DNA from: an uncultured Porphyromonadaceae bacterium
Lineage (GTDB): Bacteria; Bacteroidota; Bacteroidia; Bacteroidales; Muribaculaceae
Assembly: GCA_902461565.1 (NCBI GenBank)
Contig: CABPYL010000014.1
Span: forward strand, 1-64,000
Length of the DNA: 64,000 nucleotides
Direction: 5' to 3'
A model generated the notes under the pieces. It was not told the DNA's origin. It ran no database searches and saw only the letters and a list, made by a program, of their open reading frames with translations. Positions 37,603-47,424 of the stretch are shown in pieces; position 1 is the first letter of the stretch, and every line of letters starts with the position of its first letter. The position numbers and the translations under genes are program-made.

Positions 37603-38697
37603 ATGGAACATCCCGAAAACGATTCGCAATATACCGGTCTCACCGTCAATAACGGCGTGGCCCAGCCGCCAAGTGTCAACCCATATCTCAAGAAGCGACG
37701 CCGCCGTCCCCTACCCACGGCATCCGAACTGGTCGAAGGAATTCTCGCCGGTAACGTTACCACCCTCAGCCGTGCCGTTACTATGGTGGAAAGCCTCGCG
37801 CCCGAGCACTATGCCATCGCCCAGGAGGTGATAGAGAAGTGCCTGCCCTACTCCGGCAACTCGCGCCGAATAGGCATTACCGGTGTGCCGGGGGCCGGCA
37901 AGAGCACTTCTATCGACGTTTTCGGCCTTCATGTACTGCGCGACGGCGGTAAGCTCGCCGTACTGGCCATCGACCCCTCCAGCGAACGCACAAAGGGATC
38001 TATCCTCGGCGACAAAACGCGTATGGAGAAACTCGCCATCCACCCCAATGCCTTTATCCGCCCTTCCCCGTCGGCAGGTTCGCTCGGCGGCGTGGCCCGC
38101 AAAACGCGCGAAACCATCGTGCTGTGCGAGGCCGCCGGATATAACAACGTCTTTGTCGAAACCGTTGGCGTGGGCCAGAGCGAGACGGCCGTACACTCGA
38201 TGGTGGATTTCTTTCTGCTGCTCCAGATAGCCGGCGCCGGCGACGAGCTGCAGGGAATCAAACGAGGCATCATGGAAATGGCCGACGCAATCGTTATCAA
38301 CAAGGCCGACGGCGACAATATCGGCCCGGCGCAGCTCGCACAGGCGCAGTACCGGTCGGCGTTGCATCTTTTCCCGCCTACAGCCTCGGGCTGGACACCG
38401 GAAGTACTCACTTATTCGGCATATTACGAAACAGGTATCCCCGAAATATGGGAAATGATAGACCGTTACTTCAAAATGGTGAAGGAAAGCGGATATTTCG
38501 AAGAAAAACGCCGCGAACAGGCCCGCTGGTGGATGTACGAGACTATCGACGAGCACCTGCGCAAGAATTTCTACGGCAACGCCGACATACGCGCGCGCCT
38601 GGAACAGTGCGAAGCCGACGTGCTCAACAACCGGCGCTCCAGTTTCGCCGCCGCTGGCGATGTTCTCGATCTATATTTCAAAAATTTCAGACAATGA
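37603..38697 (+). CDS. meaB: MeaB-type G-protein chaperone of methylmalonyl-CoA mutase
   Basis: A 364-residue GTPase of the MeaB/ArgK family, which protects and reloads the B12-dependent methylmalonyl-CoA mutase used in propionate metabolism. The P-loop GITGVPGAGKS, the VETVGVGQSE switch region and the base-recognition INKADGDN are present; the C-terminal helical part closes with DVLDLYFKNFRQ. ATG 37603 lies just after a perfect promoter, which excludes the upstream in-frame extension. The mutase subunits are not in this window. The next gene overlaps its stop by 4 nt (ATGA). Confidence 0.95.
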   Translation: MEHPENDSQYTGLTVNNGVAQPPSVNPYLKKRRRRPLPTASELVEGILAGNVTTLSRAVTMVESLAPEHYAIAQEVIEKCLPYSGNSRRIGITGVPGAGKSTSIDVFGLHVLRDGGKLAVLAIDPSSERTKGSILGDKTRMEKLAIHPNAFIRPSPSAGSLGGVARKTRETIVLCEAAGYNNVFVETVGVGQSETAVHSMVDFFLLLQIAGAGDELQGIKRGIMEMADAIVINKADGDNIGPAQLAQAQYRSALHLFPPTASGWTPEVLTYSAYYETGIPEIWEMIDRYFKMVKESGYFEEKRREQARWWMYETIDEHLRKNFYGNADIRARLEQCEADVLNNRRSSFAAAGDVLDLYFKNFRQ

Positions 38698-39122
38698 AAA
38701 CAACTCTCCGTATATTTCTCCTCGCCGCTGCCATGCTTTTAGGCATCGCCGCAGGTGCACGCACGCCCAAGGGTCAGAAAGTGGGCGTCGCTTTCGAAAC
38801 AACAGTATATGAATTCGGCAACGTGAGCGAGGAAGGCAAACCCGTCCGGCACACCTTCACCTACACCAACACCGGCAACTCACCACTGGCCATCCTCTGG
38901 GCCAAGGCAAGCTGTGGCTGCACCACGCCCGAATATCAGCGCAAGCCCCTAAAACCCGGCGAGAAAGCCGAGGTAAAGGTAACATTCAATCCCAAGGGAC
39001 AGACCGGCGAAGTGAACAAGGACATACGCCTGCGCTTCCGCAACGGCAACGGCAAATCCGAGGAAATAGTCCTGCACCTCAAAGGCGTGGTTATTCCCAA
39101 AGGCAAGAAAGCCACAAAATAA
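38694..39122 (+). CDS. Small secreted DUF1573 protein
   Basis: A 142-residue exported protein (signal peptide ending AGARTP). It has the DUF1573 pattern YEFGNVSEEGKPVRHTFTYT, then ASCGCTTPEYQRKPLKPGEK and FNPKGQTGEVNKDIRL, one immunoglobulin-like unit, compared with several in the protein at 11657-12718. ATG 38694 overlaps the meaB stop (ATGA), so it is translationally coupled to meaB although the products work in different compartments. The long upstream in-frame extension runs through meaB and is not real. Function unknown; DUF1573 genes next to unrelated housekeeping genes are common in this phylum. Confidence 0.88.
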   Translation: MKTTLRIFLLAAAMLLGIAAGARTPKGQKVGVAFETTVYEFGNVSEEGKPVRHTFTYTNTGNSPLAILWAKASCGCTTPEYQRKPLKPGEKAEVKVTFNPKGQTGEVNKDIRLRFRNGNGKSEEIVLHLKGVVIPKGKKATK

Positions 39123-39137
39123 ACGTCCCTCCTTTAA

Positions 39138-39164
39138 GAATGATGAATTCTAAATTCATCATTC
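39138..39164. other. 12-bp perfect palindrome between DUF1573 and recA
   Basis: GAATGATGAATT (39138-39149), 3-nt loop, exact complement at 39153-39164. No T run follows. It could be a terminator without a U tract or a protein-binding site upstream of recA. Confidence 0.6.
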
Positions 39165-39234
39165 CGATCCCCTCTCCACCAAAATTTAACCCATATTGAC
39201 ACAAGTGTGCATGATATTTGCACATGCCGTCCGT

Positions 39235-39242
39235 TAAATTTG
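39235..39242 (+). promoter_or_regulatory. -7 element upstream of recA
   Basis: TAAATTTG matches TAnnTTTG, 31 nt before ATG 39274; the nearest TTTG (39217-39220) is only 14 nt upstream. I see no clear LexA-like box. Confidence 0.5.
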
Positions 39243-39273
39243 CATCAGAAAACAATTAAAACAGGAAAATACA

Positions 39274-40428
39274 ATGGCACCAAAAGCTAAAAAGACAGCT
39301 GCCGCAGCAGACCCCAAGGACGCACGCGCCGAGGCTCTGGAACAGGCGCTCAGCCGCATTGAAAAGGCCTACGGGCGCGGAGCCATCATGAAGATGGGCG
39401 ACGAGAATATCGAGGACGTCGAAGTTATCCCATCCGGCTCCATCGGCCTCAACTACGCCCTTGGCGTAGGCGGCTATCCTAAAGGCCGTATAATCGAAAT
39501 CTACGGTCCCGAATCCTCCGGTAAGACAACTCTTGCCATACATGCCATAGCCGAGTCGCAGAAGCGCGGCGGCATTGCCGCGATTATCGACGCCGAGCAT
39601 GCCTTCGACCGTTTCTACGCTCAGCGCCTGGGAGTGGACGTGAACAACCTCCTTATCGCGCAGCCCGACAACGGCGAACAGGCTCTTGAAATTGCCGAAC
39701 AGCTGATACGCTCGTCGGCGGTAGATATTGTCGTTGTCGACTCCGTGGCTGCGCTCACTCCAAAGAGCGAAATCGAAGGCGAAATGGGCGACCGTAACAT
39801 GGGTCTGCAGGCTCGCCTTATGTCGCAGGCCATGCGTAAGCTCACCGGCACCATCTCGCGCACAAACACAACCTGCATCTTTATTAACCAGCTGCGCGAG
39901 AAAATCGGCCAGATGTTCGGTCCCACCGAAACAACCACTGGCGGCAACGCTCTCAAATTCTACGCATCCGTGCGTCTGGATATACGTTCGCGCAATCCCA
40001 TCAAGGACGGCGACGAGGTACTTGGACGCCGCGCATACATAAAAGTTGTGAAGAACAAGGTTGCGCCACCGTTCAAGCGCGCCGAGTTCGACATAATGTT
40101 CGGCGAAGGCATTTCCCGCTCCGGCGAGATTATCGACCTTGGCGTTGAATACGGCATAATAACCAAGAGCGGTTCATGGTTCAGTTACAACGGCCAGAAA
40201 CTGGCCCAGGGACGCGATGCGGCAAAGCGTATGATACAGGACAACCCCGACCTTGCCGACGAACTTGAGACGCTAATTATGAAAGCCTTGCGCGAAGCCG
40301 ACGCACGCACCGGCCGCTCGGCGGCTCCTGCGACAAAGGAAAGCACCGAAAACCAGCCTGAGGCCACCGTGGAAAAAGACGAAATGGACGATCTCCCCGA
40401 CGAATTCTCCATCGAGGAAGACATATAA
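39274..40428 (+). CDS. recA: Recombinase RecA
   Basis: A 384-residue recombinase that forms filaments on single-strand DNA, drives strand exchange and triggers SOS cleavage. Walker A is GPESSGKTT; the conserved [24 protein letters not shown] region (here [10 protein letters not shown]) precedes it; [12 protein letters not shown] and [19 protein letters not shown] follow. The C-terminal tail is long and acidic (ending [13 protein letters not shown]), a normal regulatory feature. It is monocistronic, ended by the terminator at 40465-40489. Confidence 0.98.
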   Translation: MAPKAKKTAAAADPKDARAEALEQALSRIEKAYGRGAIMKMGDENIEDVEVIPSGSIGLNYALGVGGYPKGRIIEIYGPESSGKTTLAIHAIAESQKRGGIAAIIDAEHAFDRFYAQRLGVDVNNLLIAQPDNGEQALEIAEQLIRSSAVDIVVVDSVAALTPKSEIEGEMGDRNMGLQARLMSQAMRKLTGTISRTNTTCIFINQLREKIGQMFGPTETTTGGNALKFYASVRLDIRSRNPIKDGDEVLGRRAYIKVVKNKVAPPFKRAEFDIMFGEGISRSGEIIDLGVEYGIITKSGSWFSYNGQKLAQGRDAAKRMIQDNPDLADELETLIMKALREADARTGRSAAPATKESTENQPEATVEKDEMDDLPDEFSIEEDI

Positions 40429-40464
40429 GATCCGATTAACCATCTATAATCATCAATATCCAGG

Positions 40465-40489
40465 CGCCCGCAAATCGCGGGCGTTTTTT
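40465..40489 (+). terminator. recA terminator
   Basis: CGCCCGC (40465-40471), 5-nt loop, GCGGGCG (40477-40483), six Ts (40484-40489). Confidence 0.92.
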
Positions 40490-40514
40490 CCCCTCCCACA
40501 CATCATCCCGCAAA

Positions 40515-40550
40515 AAAAACAGCCGCCCTCGGCCGAGGACGGCTGTTTTT
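40515..40550. terminator. Bidirectional terminator
   Basis: A run of A, an 11-bp stem (40515-40525 with 40540-40550) plus inner CCTCG/CGAGG pairing, and a T run. It can end transcription from both sides: backup for recA and main terminator for the minus-strand gene at 40570. Confidence 0.88.
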
Positions 40551-40569
40551 AATTTATCGGAGTTGTCGA

Positions 40570-43500
40570 TTATTTGATGATAACCTTTGTGGCAACGCCA
40601 CCCTGACGGCGAACGTATACGCCCGGAGTGAGGTTTTCAGCCTTAACGCTGATGCCCTGGAGGTTGAAGTATTCTACTTCTGCCTGTGCGTCGATGTTGA
40701 TATCTTCTACACCGGTAGAAATGCCCTTGATAACACCGTTACCGGGTGTGGAAGCAACGGGATTGTCGTTAGCGATAGCATATACGCTGTAGCCCACGCC
40801 ACGACCATAGTAGTGCAGGTTGTTAGCGGCGTCGAAACGCATTGTTGCCCAGTCGGTAGTTGTAACGTCGATAGCTGAGCGGTAATTCAGAACGGGTTCG
40901 TCATATTCGTCGAAGCTGAGGTCGAAGATACGGATACCGGTTTTGCCGGATATTGCGAGCAGATTACCTTCCTTGTTGATAGCCAGACCGGAGTTGCAGT
41001 CCGCAATCATGTCTTCGGGCCAGTCTTCCTTATTGACAGATGTCCAGATACGTTCACCATCATTGGTGATGAACTCGAGAGAGAACGAGCCGGCATCCAT
41101 GAAGTCAGCACGTACCTGCGTAGCGAAGATACCGCTTTCAACGGTCTGAATCTCAACGTTGGTGTTGTTAAGAGACATCCTACCCCAAGAGGTGGGTGCG
41201 GTGGTGATTGTACGCGATGTGCCGATGTTGTAAACTGCGATGGCGTTGCCCAGAAGGTCTTCGTCGAATGTGTACATGCGGGCGTTTTCGCCTTTGCCCT
41301 GGATAGCAACACAAGGTGTACCGCTACCGATGCCGACGCCGTTGTAAGAGATAAGACCGGATTTGGCCATCTCACCTTCGAATACGGAATAGAGAGGTTC
41401 TTCGGGATCAAGAGGATTGAAAGCCGTTACGCCGTGGGCATCGTCGCCCCAGCCAGCTACGAGTGCGTGGCCCATGTGTTCTGCGCCACGGAGCGGGTTG
41501 GACTGGTTGGAATCGCTGCCAAGAAGCGGGTCGTTCTTGTGAACCTCTGTTGCAACGAGTTCGCCTGCGGGGTTATAAATATCAAAGCCGGTGCCAGAGT
41601 TATGACCTACTACGGTGTATCCGTAGGTTTCATATTCAGGATCGGTGAAAGTGATTATAGAACCACGCTTGGTAACGGGAGCTTCTGCAAAGAATACTTC
41701 GCCGCCTGCAGCGTTGGGTTCCGAAACAACTTTTACTTCCCAGGTATATTCGGCTGCGGACAGCTGAGACATATCAACTGTAGCGGTGTGTTCGCCCTTG
41801 GTAGCTTCCAGAGGAACAACAACGGCGTCGCCTTCTTCGGATGTCAGAACAAGTTCTGCCGAAACAGCGTCGGTAGTCAGTGCATAGTTGACAGTGTAAC
41901 CGTTTTCTGTAGCTTCTGCGCTAAGGCCGTAAGCAAATGCTGACTTGTGAACGGGAACTGCAATCGGGTCGCATTCAACTTTCAGAACTGCGTCCTTGCT
42001 TACGCTCTTAGGATAGGTAAGTGTCAGCTTAACATTGGTCATCTTGGCAACGTTGATGTTGCCTGCGCCGGACTGACGGCCGAGTACGTATGTACCTTCA
42101 CCTTCGATATCATTCTCAGCCTTGCCTAAGGAAATACCCCAGTTGGCATCGGCAATCTTAACTTCGCCTTCGAGTTCATCGAGAGCGAGAGTGTAGATAA
42201 CTTCGCCGTTCTCGTTCAGAGTGTAGTCCGAAGCGAACTTGCTTGCGTCATCATAGCCCCAGCCGTTGAACGAGCCGCGGAGATAGAGTTCGGGGGCGGT
42301 GAAGTATTCTTCGCCGTTGGCGATGATGGTCTTGAGATCGGTGGAAACGGTGATGGTGTACTTGCCGGCGGGCAGAGTGTTGTCGCCGTCCTGGCCTGCT
42401 ACGAGGTCGGTGAGTACGTTGGGTTCAAGAATTCCGCCTGCAACACCCAGAAGCTGGGAATTGAAAGCATCCCAGTCGCCCTTGGCGGTAGAGAGTTTGA
42501 AGTTTACGTTGGAATCGCTTTCTACAGCCAGTGTGTAACCTTCGGGAGTTGCTGTGAATTCAACAGGGTTAGCGGGATCCCAACCCTGGAAGCTACCCGC
42601 TGCGTAAAGTACGGGCAATTCAGGCTGTTCACCGGCAACCGAGAATTTATACATAACGCATACACCATCTGTTGTGCCATTAGCGAACAGTTTATATACG
42701 TTAGCGGCGGTTTCGCTGATTTTCTCTACATAGAGGCCACCACCGTTACCGGTCTTGTTGTATGTACCCCAGCCTGCTTCAAGGTCGTACATATTGGTGT
42801 ATGCAACAACATTGCCTTCTTCGTCGTTAACGAGGAAATCGGGACCCCAGTGCTGACCTTTGTATGCTGTATAAGCACGGAAATAGTAGTTCTTGCCGCC
42901 GAGATTTACAACATCGAAGCCGTTCTGGCTTGTGGGAAACATTTCTATACCGTCTACAACTACAGCGCCGTCTTCGTTAAGCTCTGGTGCGGGAACCGTG
43001 TAAGCTTCGCCGTCTTCGTTGAAACCGCGGATGTTCCAGCTCTGGATAGCTGTGGAGTTGTGGTAGTACTGGGTGAAGTACATGTCCTCGTCCATCTCGT
43101 CCATGCTGCTGAATGCGGGAACTGCACTGCCCATAGTGTTAGAAGCAGTCTCGCTGATAGCTTCGGAGGTATATTCGGGAACAACAAGTTCGCCATTCTT
43201 AATAAGAATAGGCAGAGCATTTGCAGCCCCGTTGGCTGTAAGGTAGCAGATACCGCCCTGCTCGCTGAAGAAGTCGCCTACTACACGACCGCACATATCG
43301 GCACGGTTGCCTACGAAAAGAGAGCCGTCGGGAACCTCGAGAGTGAGTTCCTTAACAGTGGAGCCGTCAGCGCTGATAAGGGTGTACTGGTTCCAGTTTG
43401 TTGCACCGGTAGGCCAGTTGCGGTTTACAAGCATGTTGCCGGCCTGATCTACGAACAGACCCTTGTTCATAGCCTTGTCGCTTACATAGACAGTATCGAC

Positions 43501-43713
43501 TTTGCCGTTTTCTACGGTAGTAATGTAGTTAACGTCTACGGTATAGAATTTACCGTTTACCGCATTACCACCACGAACATTGTTAGCAGCGCTGCCGAAA
43601 CCGGCATGGGTGCGCCACATCTCTGTTAATGTTGGCGTCTGGGCATTTGCCATGAATGCGCTTGCAGTCAGTGCAAAAAATCCAAACGCAGCCTTGCGTA
43701 ATGAAATGTTCAT
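40570..43713 (-). CDS. Large secreted protein with two SusE/SusF-like starch-binding-type modules and C-terminal tag
   Basis: A 1047-residue exported protein (signal peptide ending FMANAQ). The N-terminal ~370 residues and a later region (about 690-980) look like repeated beta-propeller blades (GLFVDQAGNMLVNRNW, VGHNSGTGFDIYNPAGELV, GLAINKEGNLLAISGKTGIR). Between them are two modules opening with LYAAGSFQGWDPANP (about 385) and LYLRGSFNGWGYDD (about 490), the signature of SusE/SusF and CBM20-like glycan-binding folds, and a beta-sandwich (about 600-690). It ends with the shared tag (NLQGISV, then GVYVRRQGG). No catalytic residue set is visible. It may be a surface glycan-binding protein; no SusC/SusD pair is adjacent, so it is not part of a classical polysaccharide-utilisation locus. 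Promoter at 43815-43846. Confidence 0.82.
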   Translation of the reverse strand: MNISLRKAAFGFFALTASAFMANAQTPTLTEMWRTHAGFGSAANNVRGGNAVNGKFYTVDVNYITTVENGKVDTVYVSDKAMNKGLFVDQAGNMLVNRNWPTGATNWNQYTLISADGSTVKELTLEVPDGSLFVGNRADMCGRVVGDFFSEQGGICYLTANGAANALPILIKNGELVVPEYTSEAISETASNTMGSAVPAFSSMDEMDEDMYFTQYYHNSTAIQSWNIRGFNEDGEAYTVPAPELNEDGAVVVDGIEMFPTSQNGFDVVNLGGKNYYFRAYTAYKGQHWGPDFLVNDEEGNVVAYTNMYDLEAGWGTYNKTGNGGGLYVEKISETAANVYKLFANGTTDGVCVMYKFSVAGEQPELPVLYAAGSFQGWDPANPVEFTATPEGYTLAVESDSNVNFKLSTAKGDWDAFNSQLLGVAGGILEPNVLTDLVAGQDGDNTLPAGKYTITVSTDLKTIIANGEEYFTAPELYLRGSFNGWGYDDASKFASDYTLNENGEVIYTLALDELEGEVKIADANWGISLGKAENDIEGEGTYVLGRQSGAGNINVAKMTNVKLTLTYPKSVSKDAVLKVECDPIAVPVHKSAFAYGLSAEATENGYTVNYALTTDAVSAELVLTSEEGDAVVVPLEATKGEHTATVDMSQLSAAEYTWEVKVVSEPNAAGGEVFFAEAPVTKRGSIITFTDPEYETYGYTVVGHNSGTGFDIYNPAGELVATEVHKNDPLLGSDSNQSNPLRGAEHMGHALVAGWGDDAHGVTAFNPLDPEEPLYSVFEGEMAKSGLISYNGVGIGSGTPCVAIQGKGENARMYTFDEDLLGNAIAVYNIGTSRTITTAPTSWGRMSLNNTNVEIQTVESGIFATQVRADFMDAGSFSLEFITNDGERIWTSVNKEDWPEDMIADCNSGLAINKEGNLLAISGKTGIRIFDLSFDEYDEPVLNYRSAIDVTTTDWATMRFDAANNLHYYGRGVGYSVYAIANDNPVASTPGNGVIKGISTGVEDINIDAQAEVEYFNLQGISVKAENLTPGVYVRRQGGVATKVIIK

Positions 43714-43814
43714 TTTACTGATTTTAAGGTTAATATTGGTATTAAAAACGTATATTCGCTATTTTATGTCTTTCAACGGTACTGAAATGCATCTATATGT
43801 GCACTATTCAGCGC

Positions 43815-43846
43815 CAAAAATAAATATTATTATTAAGAAGACCAAA
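43815..43846 (-). promoter_or_regulatory. Promoter of the large tagged secreted protein
   Basis: On the minus strand TTTG (43846-43843), 20-nt spacer, TATTTTTG (43822-43815). This gives a leader of roughly 95 nt. Confidence 0.75.
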
Positions 43847-44011
43847 AATTCTCAAATTAATTTAATTGTTTTAACTTTTAATAACACTAATTCAGTAGAA
43901 TTAATATACCCACCACACCATAACAACCATGCAAAAAATGTCGGTACATACCACCGCATTTCGGGACGCGCAAACACATGTAGGTCCCCACCCCGAAAAA
44001 CGCCCACCCCA

Positions 44012-44042
44012 AAAAAAAGCTGCGCTTTCGCGCAGCTTTTTC
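44012..44042 (-). terminator. pckA terminator
   Basis: Stem AAGCTGCGC/GCGCAGCTT with a TTTC loop, flanked by A and T runs, 23 nt beyond the pckA stop on the minus strand. Confidence 0.93.
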
Positions 44043-44064
44043 ATATAAAATGGGGAACGATTTA

Positions 44065-45702
44065 TCAGAGACGGGGGCCGGCGGCAACGAGAGCTTTGCC
44101 GGATTCGTGGTTCTCGTACTTGGCAAAGTTCTTGATGAAGCGGGCAGCGAGGTCTTCGGCCTTCTTTGTCCACTCTTCAGGGTTAGCGTAGGTGTCGCGG
44201 GGGTCGAGGATTTTGGGATCAACGCCGGGAAGCTCGGTAGGAATCTCGAAGTTGAAGATGGGGAGCTTCTTGGTAGGAGCGGTAAGGATGTCGCCACCGA
44301 GGATTGCGTCAATAATACCGCGGGTATCCTTGATGGAGATACGCTTGCCTGTGCCGTTCCAGCCGGTGTTTACAAGGTAAGCCTTCGCACCGGATTTTTC
44401 CATACGCTTAACCAGTTCCTCGGCGTATTTTGTGGGGTGCAGCTCAAGGAATGCCTGGCCGAAGCAAGCGGAGAAAGTAGGAGTGGGTTCGGTGATACCG
44501 CGTTCGGTACCGGCGAGTTTTGCGGTGAAGCCGCTCAGGAAGTAATACTTGGTCTGCTCGCTGTCGAGGATGGAAACGGGGGGCAGAACACCGAATGCGT
44601 CAGCGCTGAGGAAGATAACATTCTTTGCAGCGGGACCGTGGCTGATGGGCTTAACGATGTTCTTGATAAAGTAGATAGGATAGCTTACGCGGGTATTCTC
44701 GGTAACGCTCTTGTCGGAGAAGTCGATTTTGCCGTCTTTGTCAACAGTAACATTCTCCAGGAGTGCGTCGCGACGGATAGCGTTGTAGATGTCGGGTTCG
44801 CTTTCCTTGTCCAGGTTGATAACCTTGGCATAGCAGCCGCCTTCGAAGTTGAACACGCCGTTGTCGTCCCAGCCGTGCTCGTCATCGCCGATAAGGAGAC
44901 GTTTGGGATCGGTGGAAAGGGTGGTCTTGCCGGTGCCGGACAGACCGAAGAAGATGGCGGTGTTCTCGCCGTTCATGTCGGTGTTTGCAGAGCAGTGCAT
45001 GGAAGCGATGCCCTGAAGGGGAAGGAAGTAGTTCATCATGGAGAACATACCTTTCTTCATTTCACCGCCGTACCAGGTGTTGATGATAACCTGCTCGCGG
45101 GAAGTGATGTTGAATACAACGGCAGTTTCGCTGTTGAGGCCGAGTTCAGCGTAGTTGGTGAGTTTTGCCTTGGATGCGTTGTAAACAACGAAGTCGGGAG
45201 TAAAGTCCTTCAGTTCCTCGTCGGTAGGACGGATGAACATGTTCTTTACAAAGTGAGCCTGCCATGCAACCTCAACGATGAAACGTACAGCCATACGGGT
45301 GTCTTTGTTGGCACCGCAGAAGCCGTCTACAACATAAAGTTTCTTGTTGGAAAGTTCCTTAAGAGCCAGTTCCTTGCAAGCTTTCCAGGCTTCCTGGGAA
45401 GCGGGCTTGTTGTCGTTCTTGTATTCCGGTGTAGTCCACCATACTGTGTCCTTGGATTTCTCGTCGAGAACAATAAATTTGTCTTTGGGCGAACGGCCGG
45501 TGTAAACGCCTGTGAAAACGTCTACTGCGCCGAGTTCGGTAACATAACCTTTCTCGTAGCCCGTAAGGCTCGGATCGGTCTCGTCTTTGAACAGTTCTTC
45601 GTAAGTGGGGTTGTAAATCACTTCGGTTGTGCCTTCGATGCCGTATTTGGCGAGGTCGGCTTTCACTTCGGCCGCGCGGGCCTTTCTGATGTCTTCGCTC
45701 AT
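44065..45702 (-). CDS. pckA: Phosphoenolpyruvate carboxykinase (ATP)
   Basis: A 545-residue enzyme interconverting oxaloacetate + ATP and phosphoenolpyruvate + CO2 + ADP. The ATP P-loop [16 protein letters not shown] and the oxaloacetate-site features ([10 protein letters not shown] near residue 67, [13 protein letters not shown]) are present; length is typical of the ATP-dependent class. In Bacteroidales it commonly runs in the CO2-fixing direction toward succinate, which fits the carbonic anhydrase and meaB genes in this window. Monocistronic, with a -7 element at 45783-45790 and its own terminator. Confidence 0.98.
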   Translation of the reverse strand: MSEDIRKARAAEVKADLAKYGIEGTTEVIYNPTYEELFKDETDPSLTGYEKGYVTELGAVDVFTGVYTGRSPKDKFIVLDEKSKDTVWWTTPEYKNDNKPASQEAWKACKELALKELSNKKLYVVDGFCGANKDTRMAVRFIVEVAWQAHFVKNMFIRPTDEELKDFTPDFVVYNASKAKLTNYAELGLNSETAVVFNITSREQVIINTWYGGEMKKGMFSMMNYFLPLQGIASMHCSANTDMNGENTAIFFGLSGTGKTTLSTDPKRLLIGDDEHGWDDNGVFNFEGGCYAKVINLDKESEPDIYNAIRRDALLENVTVDKDGKIDFSDKSVTENTRVSYPIYFIKNIVKPISHGPAAKNVIFLSADAFGVLPPVSILDSEQTKYYFLSGFTAKLAGTERGITEPTPTFSACFGQAFLELHPTKYAEELVKRMEKSGAKAYLVNTGWNGTGKRISIKDTRGIIDAILGGDILTAPTKKLPIFNFEIPTELPGVDPKILDPRDTYANPEEWTKKAEDLAARFIKNFAKYENHESGKALVAAGPRL

Positions 45703-45782
45703 ATTGCTTGAGTATATTAGTAGTTATGTATGTTAATTTCTATCTGACGTATTGCGTCGGTCAAATCCTTGTTAACCGAGTG

Positions 45783-45790
45783 CAAAGGTA
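45783..45790 (-). promoter_or_regulatory. -7 element of the pckA promoter
   Basis: TACCTTTG on the minus strand (45790-45783) matches TAnnTTTG; no good -33 TTTG. The ~75-nt leader contains a short GACG/CGTC hairpin. Confidence 0.5.
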
Positions 45791-45933
45791 TGAAATTTTT
45801 TATTGATTTCTTCGATTATGGAAATTTTTCTTTATTAATTTTGCTTAATGCGGCCCAAAACGCTCCGCGGGCCGGACTCCTTCTTTGCGAAAGCGCAGGA
45901 ATAACGGCGCGGGAAGCCCACCGGTTCAGCCTG

Positions 45934-47319
45934 TTAAAGATTTTTAGCGGAATCGCCAGCTGGACCAATCGGGCTAATTCGCCCGATGTGCCGCATCTGC
46001 CATACAACCATAGCTAAAGTAGCTATTGTAGCTAAAGCATCGGAGGCGGGGAAGGACCACCATACGCCGCGCAAACCCAATGCCGGCGGCAGGATGAACA
46101 ACAGCGGAATAAGAAACACTACCTGACGCATAAGGCTGACCACTATCGATTTCATGGCCATGCCGATACTCTGGAACAGCGTGGTGGATATTATCTGGAA
46201 GCCGACCATCGGGAACACAAGCAGGCAGCACGAAAGAGCCGTCTCGGTTGCATCGAGCAGGGCACTGTCGGTGCTGAATGCCATGCCGACCTCGCGCGGG
46301 AACATCAGGCCGAACACTCCGCCGACGGCAGTTACCACCGTGGCGGCGCCGACTGCCAGCCAGAATGTGCGCCGCAACCGGTGCAGATGTCCGGCGCCGT
46401 AGTTGTAGCCTAATATGGGCTGGAGGCCCTGGCACACACCAAGTACCACGGATGTGAGCAGCGACGTATACGTTATCATGATACCTGCGGCGGCGATATC
46501 ACGGTCCGAGCCGTAGCGCAGCAGACTGTTGTTGATAATGGCATTGATTACGCAGCCTGCGGCATTAACAAGCGTAGGCGCGGCGCCCAGGGGCACCACG
46601 GCGGCCACGATGCGCCATCGCAGACGGAAGGTACCGCGGTGGAAACGCAGGGTAACGTCCTTTCGCATGAAGTGAGCCATAACAAAAGCTGCGGAAGTGA
46701 GCATGGCGATGTCGGTGGCATAGGCAGCGCCGCGGATGCCCCAACCGAACACATATATAAATAAAGGATCGAGCGCGGTATTCACTATCGCGCCGATAAA
46801 CATGGTATACATCGCCCGCCGCGGGTAGCCGGAGGCCCGCATCAGATTATTGAAACTGTATGTTACGTTCGTAAGCAGCAGACCGGGCAACAGGGGTACC
46901 ATGTACATGCGGGCATACGGCAGCGTGGCCTCGCTGGCACCGAACAGATGCAGCATGGTGTCCATAAAGATGGCGAACAACGCTATATATACAACGGCGT
47001 TGATTATTGTGAGCGTGAGGGCATTCCCCAGAATCTCCTGGGCTCGGGCGATGTTTTTCTCGCCGAGCACAATGGACAGACGTGCCGTCGAACCTACGCC
47101 CACAAGAATACCCACTGCTGCCGAGAGGTTCATCAGCGGGAAGGTGATAGCCAGGCCGGCAATAGCGTCGGGGCCCACCCACTGCCCTATAAAAATGCGG
47201 TCTACAACATTGTAGAGCGACATCACTAACATGCCCACCACTGCGGGGAGGCTGTACTGCCACAACAGGCGCCCTACAGGGCGTGTGGCAAGATCGGTAA
47301 GGCGTTTATCCTGATTCAT
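45934..47319 (-). CDS. MATE-family multidrug efflux transporter
   Basis: A 461-residue inner-membrane protein with about 12 hydrophobic helices in two six-helix halves (roughly 1-225 and 235-450), as in the MATE family of sodium- or proton-driven drug exporters. Typical features are LWQYSLPAVVGMLVMSLYNV with the VVDRIFIGQWVG turn, GVGSTARLSIVLGEKNIARA near residue 75, and the second-half pseudo-repeat YTSLLTSVVLGVCQGLQPIL. The NorM/DinF branch cannot be told apart by eye. It stands between pckA and a TPR protein, in the same direction as the latter (105-nt gap), and its substrate is unknown. Confidence 0.92.
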   Translation of the reverse strand: MNQDKRLTDLATRPVGRLLWQYSLPAVVGMLVMSLYNVVDRIFIGQWVGPDAIAGLAITFPLMNLSAAVGILVGVGSTARLSIVLGEKNIARAQEILGNALTLTIINAVVYIALFAIFMDTMLHLFGASEATLPYARMYMVPLLPGLLLTNVTYSFNNLMRASGYPRRAMYTMFIGAIVNTALDPLFIYVFGWGIRGAAYATDIAMLTSAAFVMAHFMRKDVTLRFHRGTFRLRWRIVAAVVPLGAAPTLVNAAGCVINAIINNSLLRYGSDRDIAAAGIMITYTSLLTSVVLGVCQGLQPILGYNYGAGHLHRLRRTFWLAVGAATVVTAVGGVFGLMFPREVGMAFSTDSALLDATETALSCCLLVFPMVGFQIISTTLFQSIGMAMKSIVVSLMRQVVFLIPLLFILPPALGLRGVWWSFPASDALATIATLAMVVWQMRHIGRISPIGPAGDSAKNL

Positions 47320-47333
47320 AGCTTGATATACAT

Positions 47334-47361
47334 AAGGCCGTCGGAGATGTTCGACGGCCTT
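47334..47361 (-). terminator. Hairpin between TPR and MATE genes
   Basis: AAGGCCGTCG (47334-47343) pairs perfectly with CGACGGCCTT (47352-47361), 8-nt loop. The T run is weak on both sides. Confidence 0.65.
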
Positions 47362-47424
47362 ACAAATTGGTTATGGCTTGGTGTGGCCCACACGGCATTG
47401 CCGTGCGGACGAACCGTTATTTTC

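Larger units (their letters stand above)
43714..44064. other. AT-rich intergenic region between the tagged secreted protein and pckA
   Basis: 351 nt without a gene. It holds the leader and promoter (43815-43846) of the minus-strand secreted-protein gene and, at its right end, the pckA terminator (44012-44042). I see nothing else in it. Confidence 0.7.

Noticed and set aside
38448..38693. 82-codon N-terminal extension of the small DUF1573 protein
   Set aside because: Arg-rich sequence read out of frame through meaB; the true start overlaps the meaB stop and begins a signal peptide.
44050..45711. 553-codon open frame on the plus strand opposite pckA
   Set aside because: It is the exact antisense of a certain gene; regular codon use in GC-rich genes leaves the opposite strand open. 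The product has no recognisable domain.
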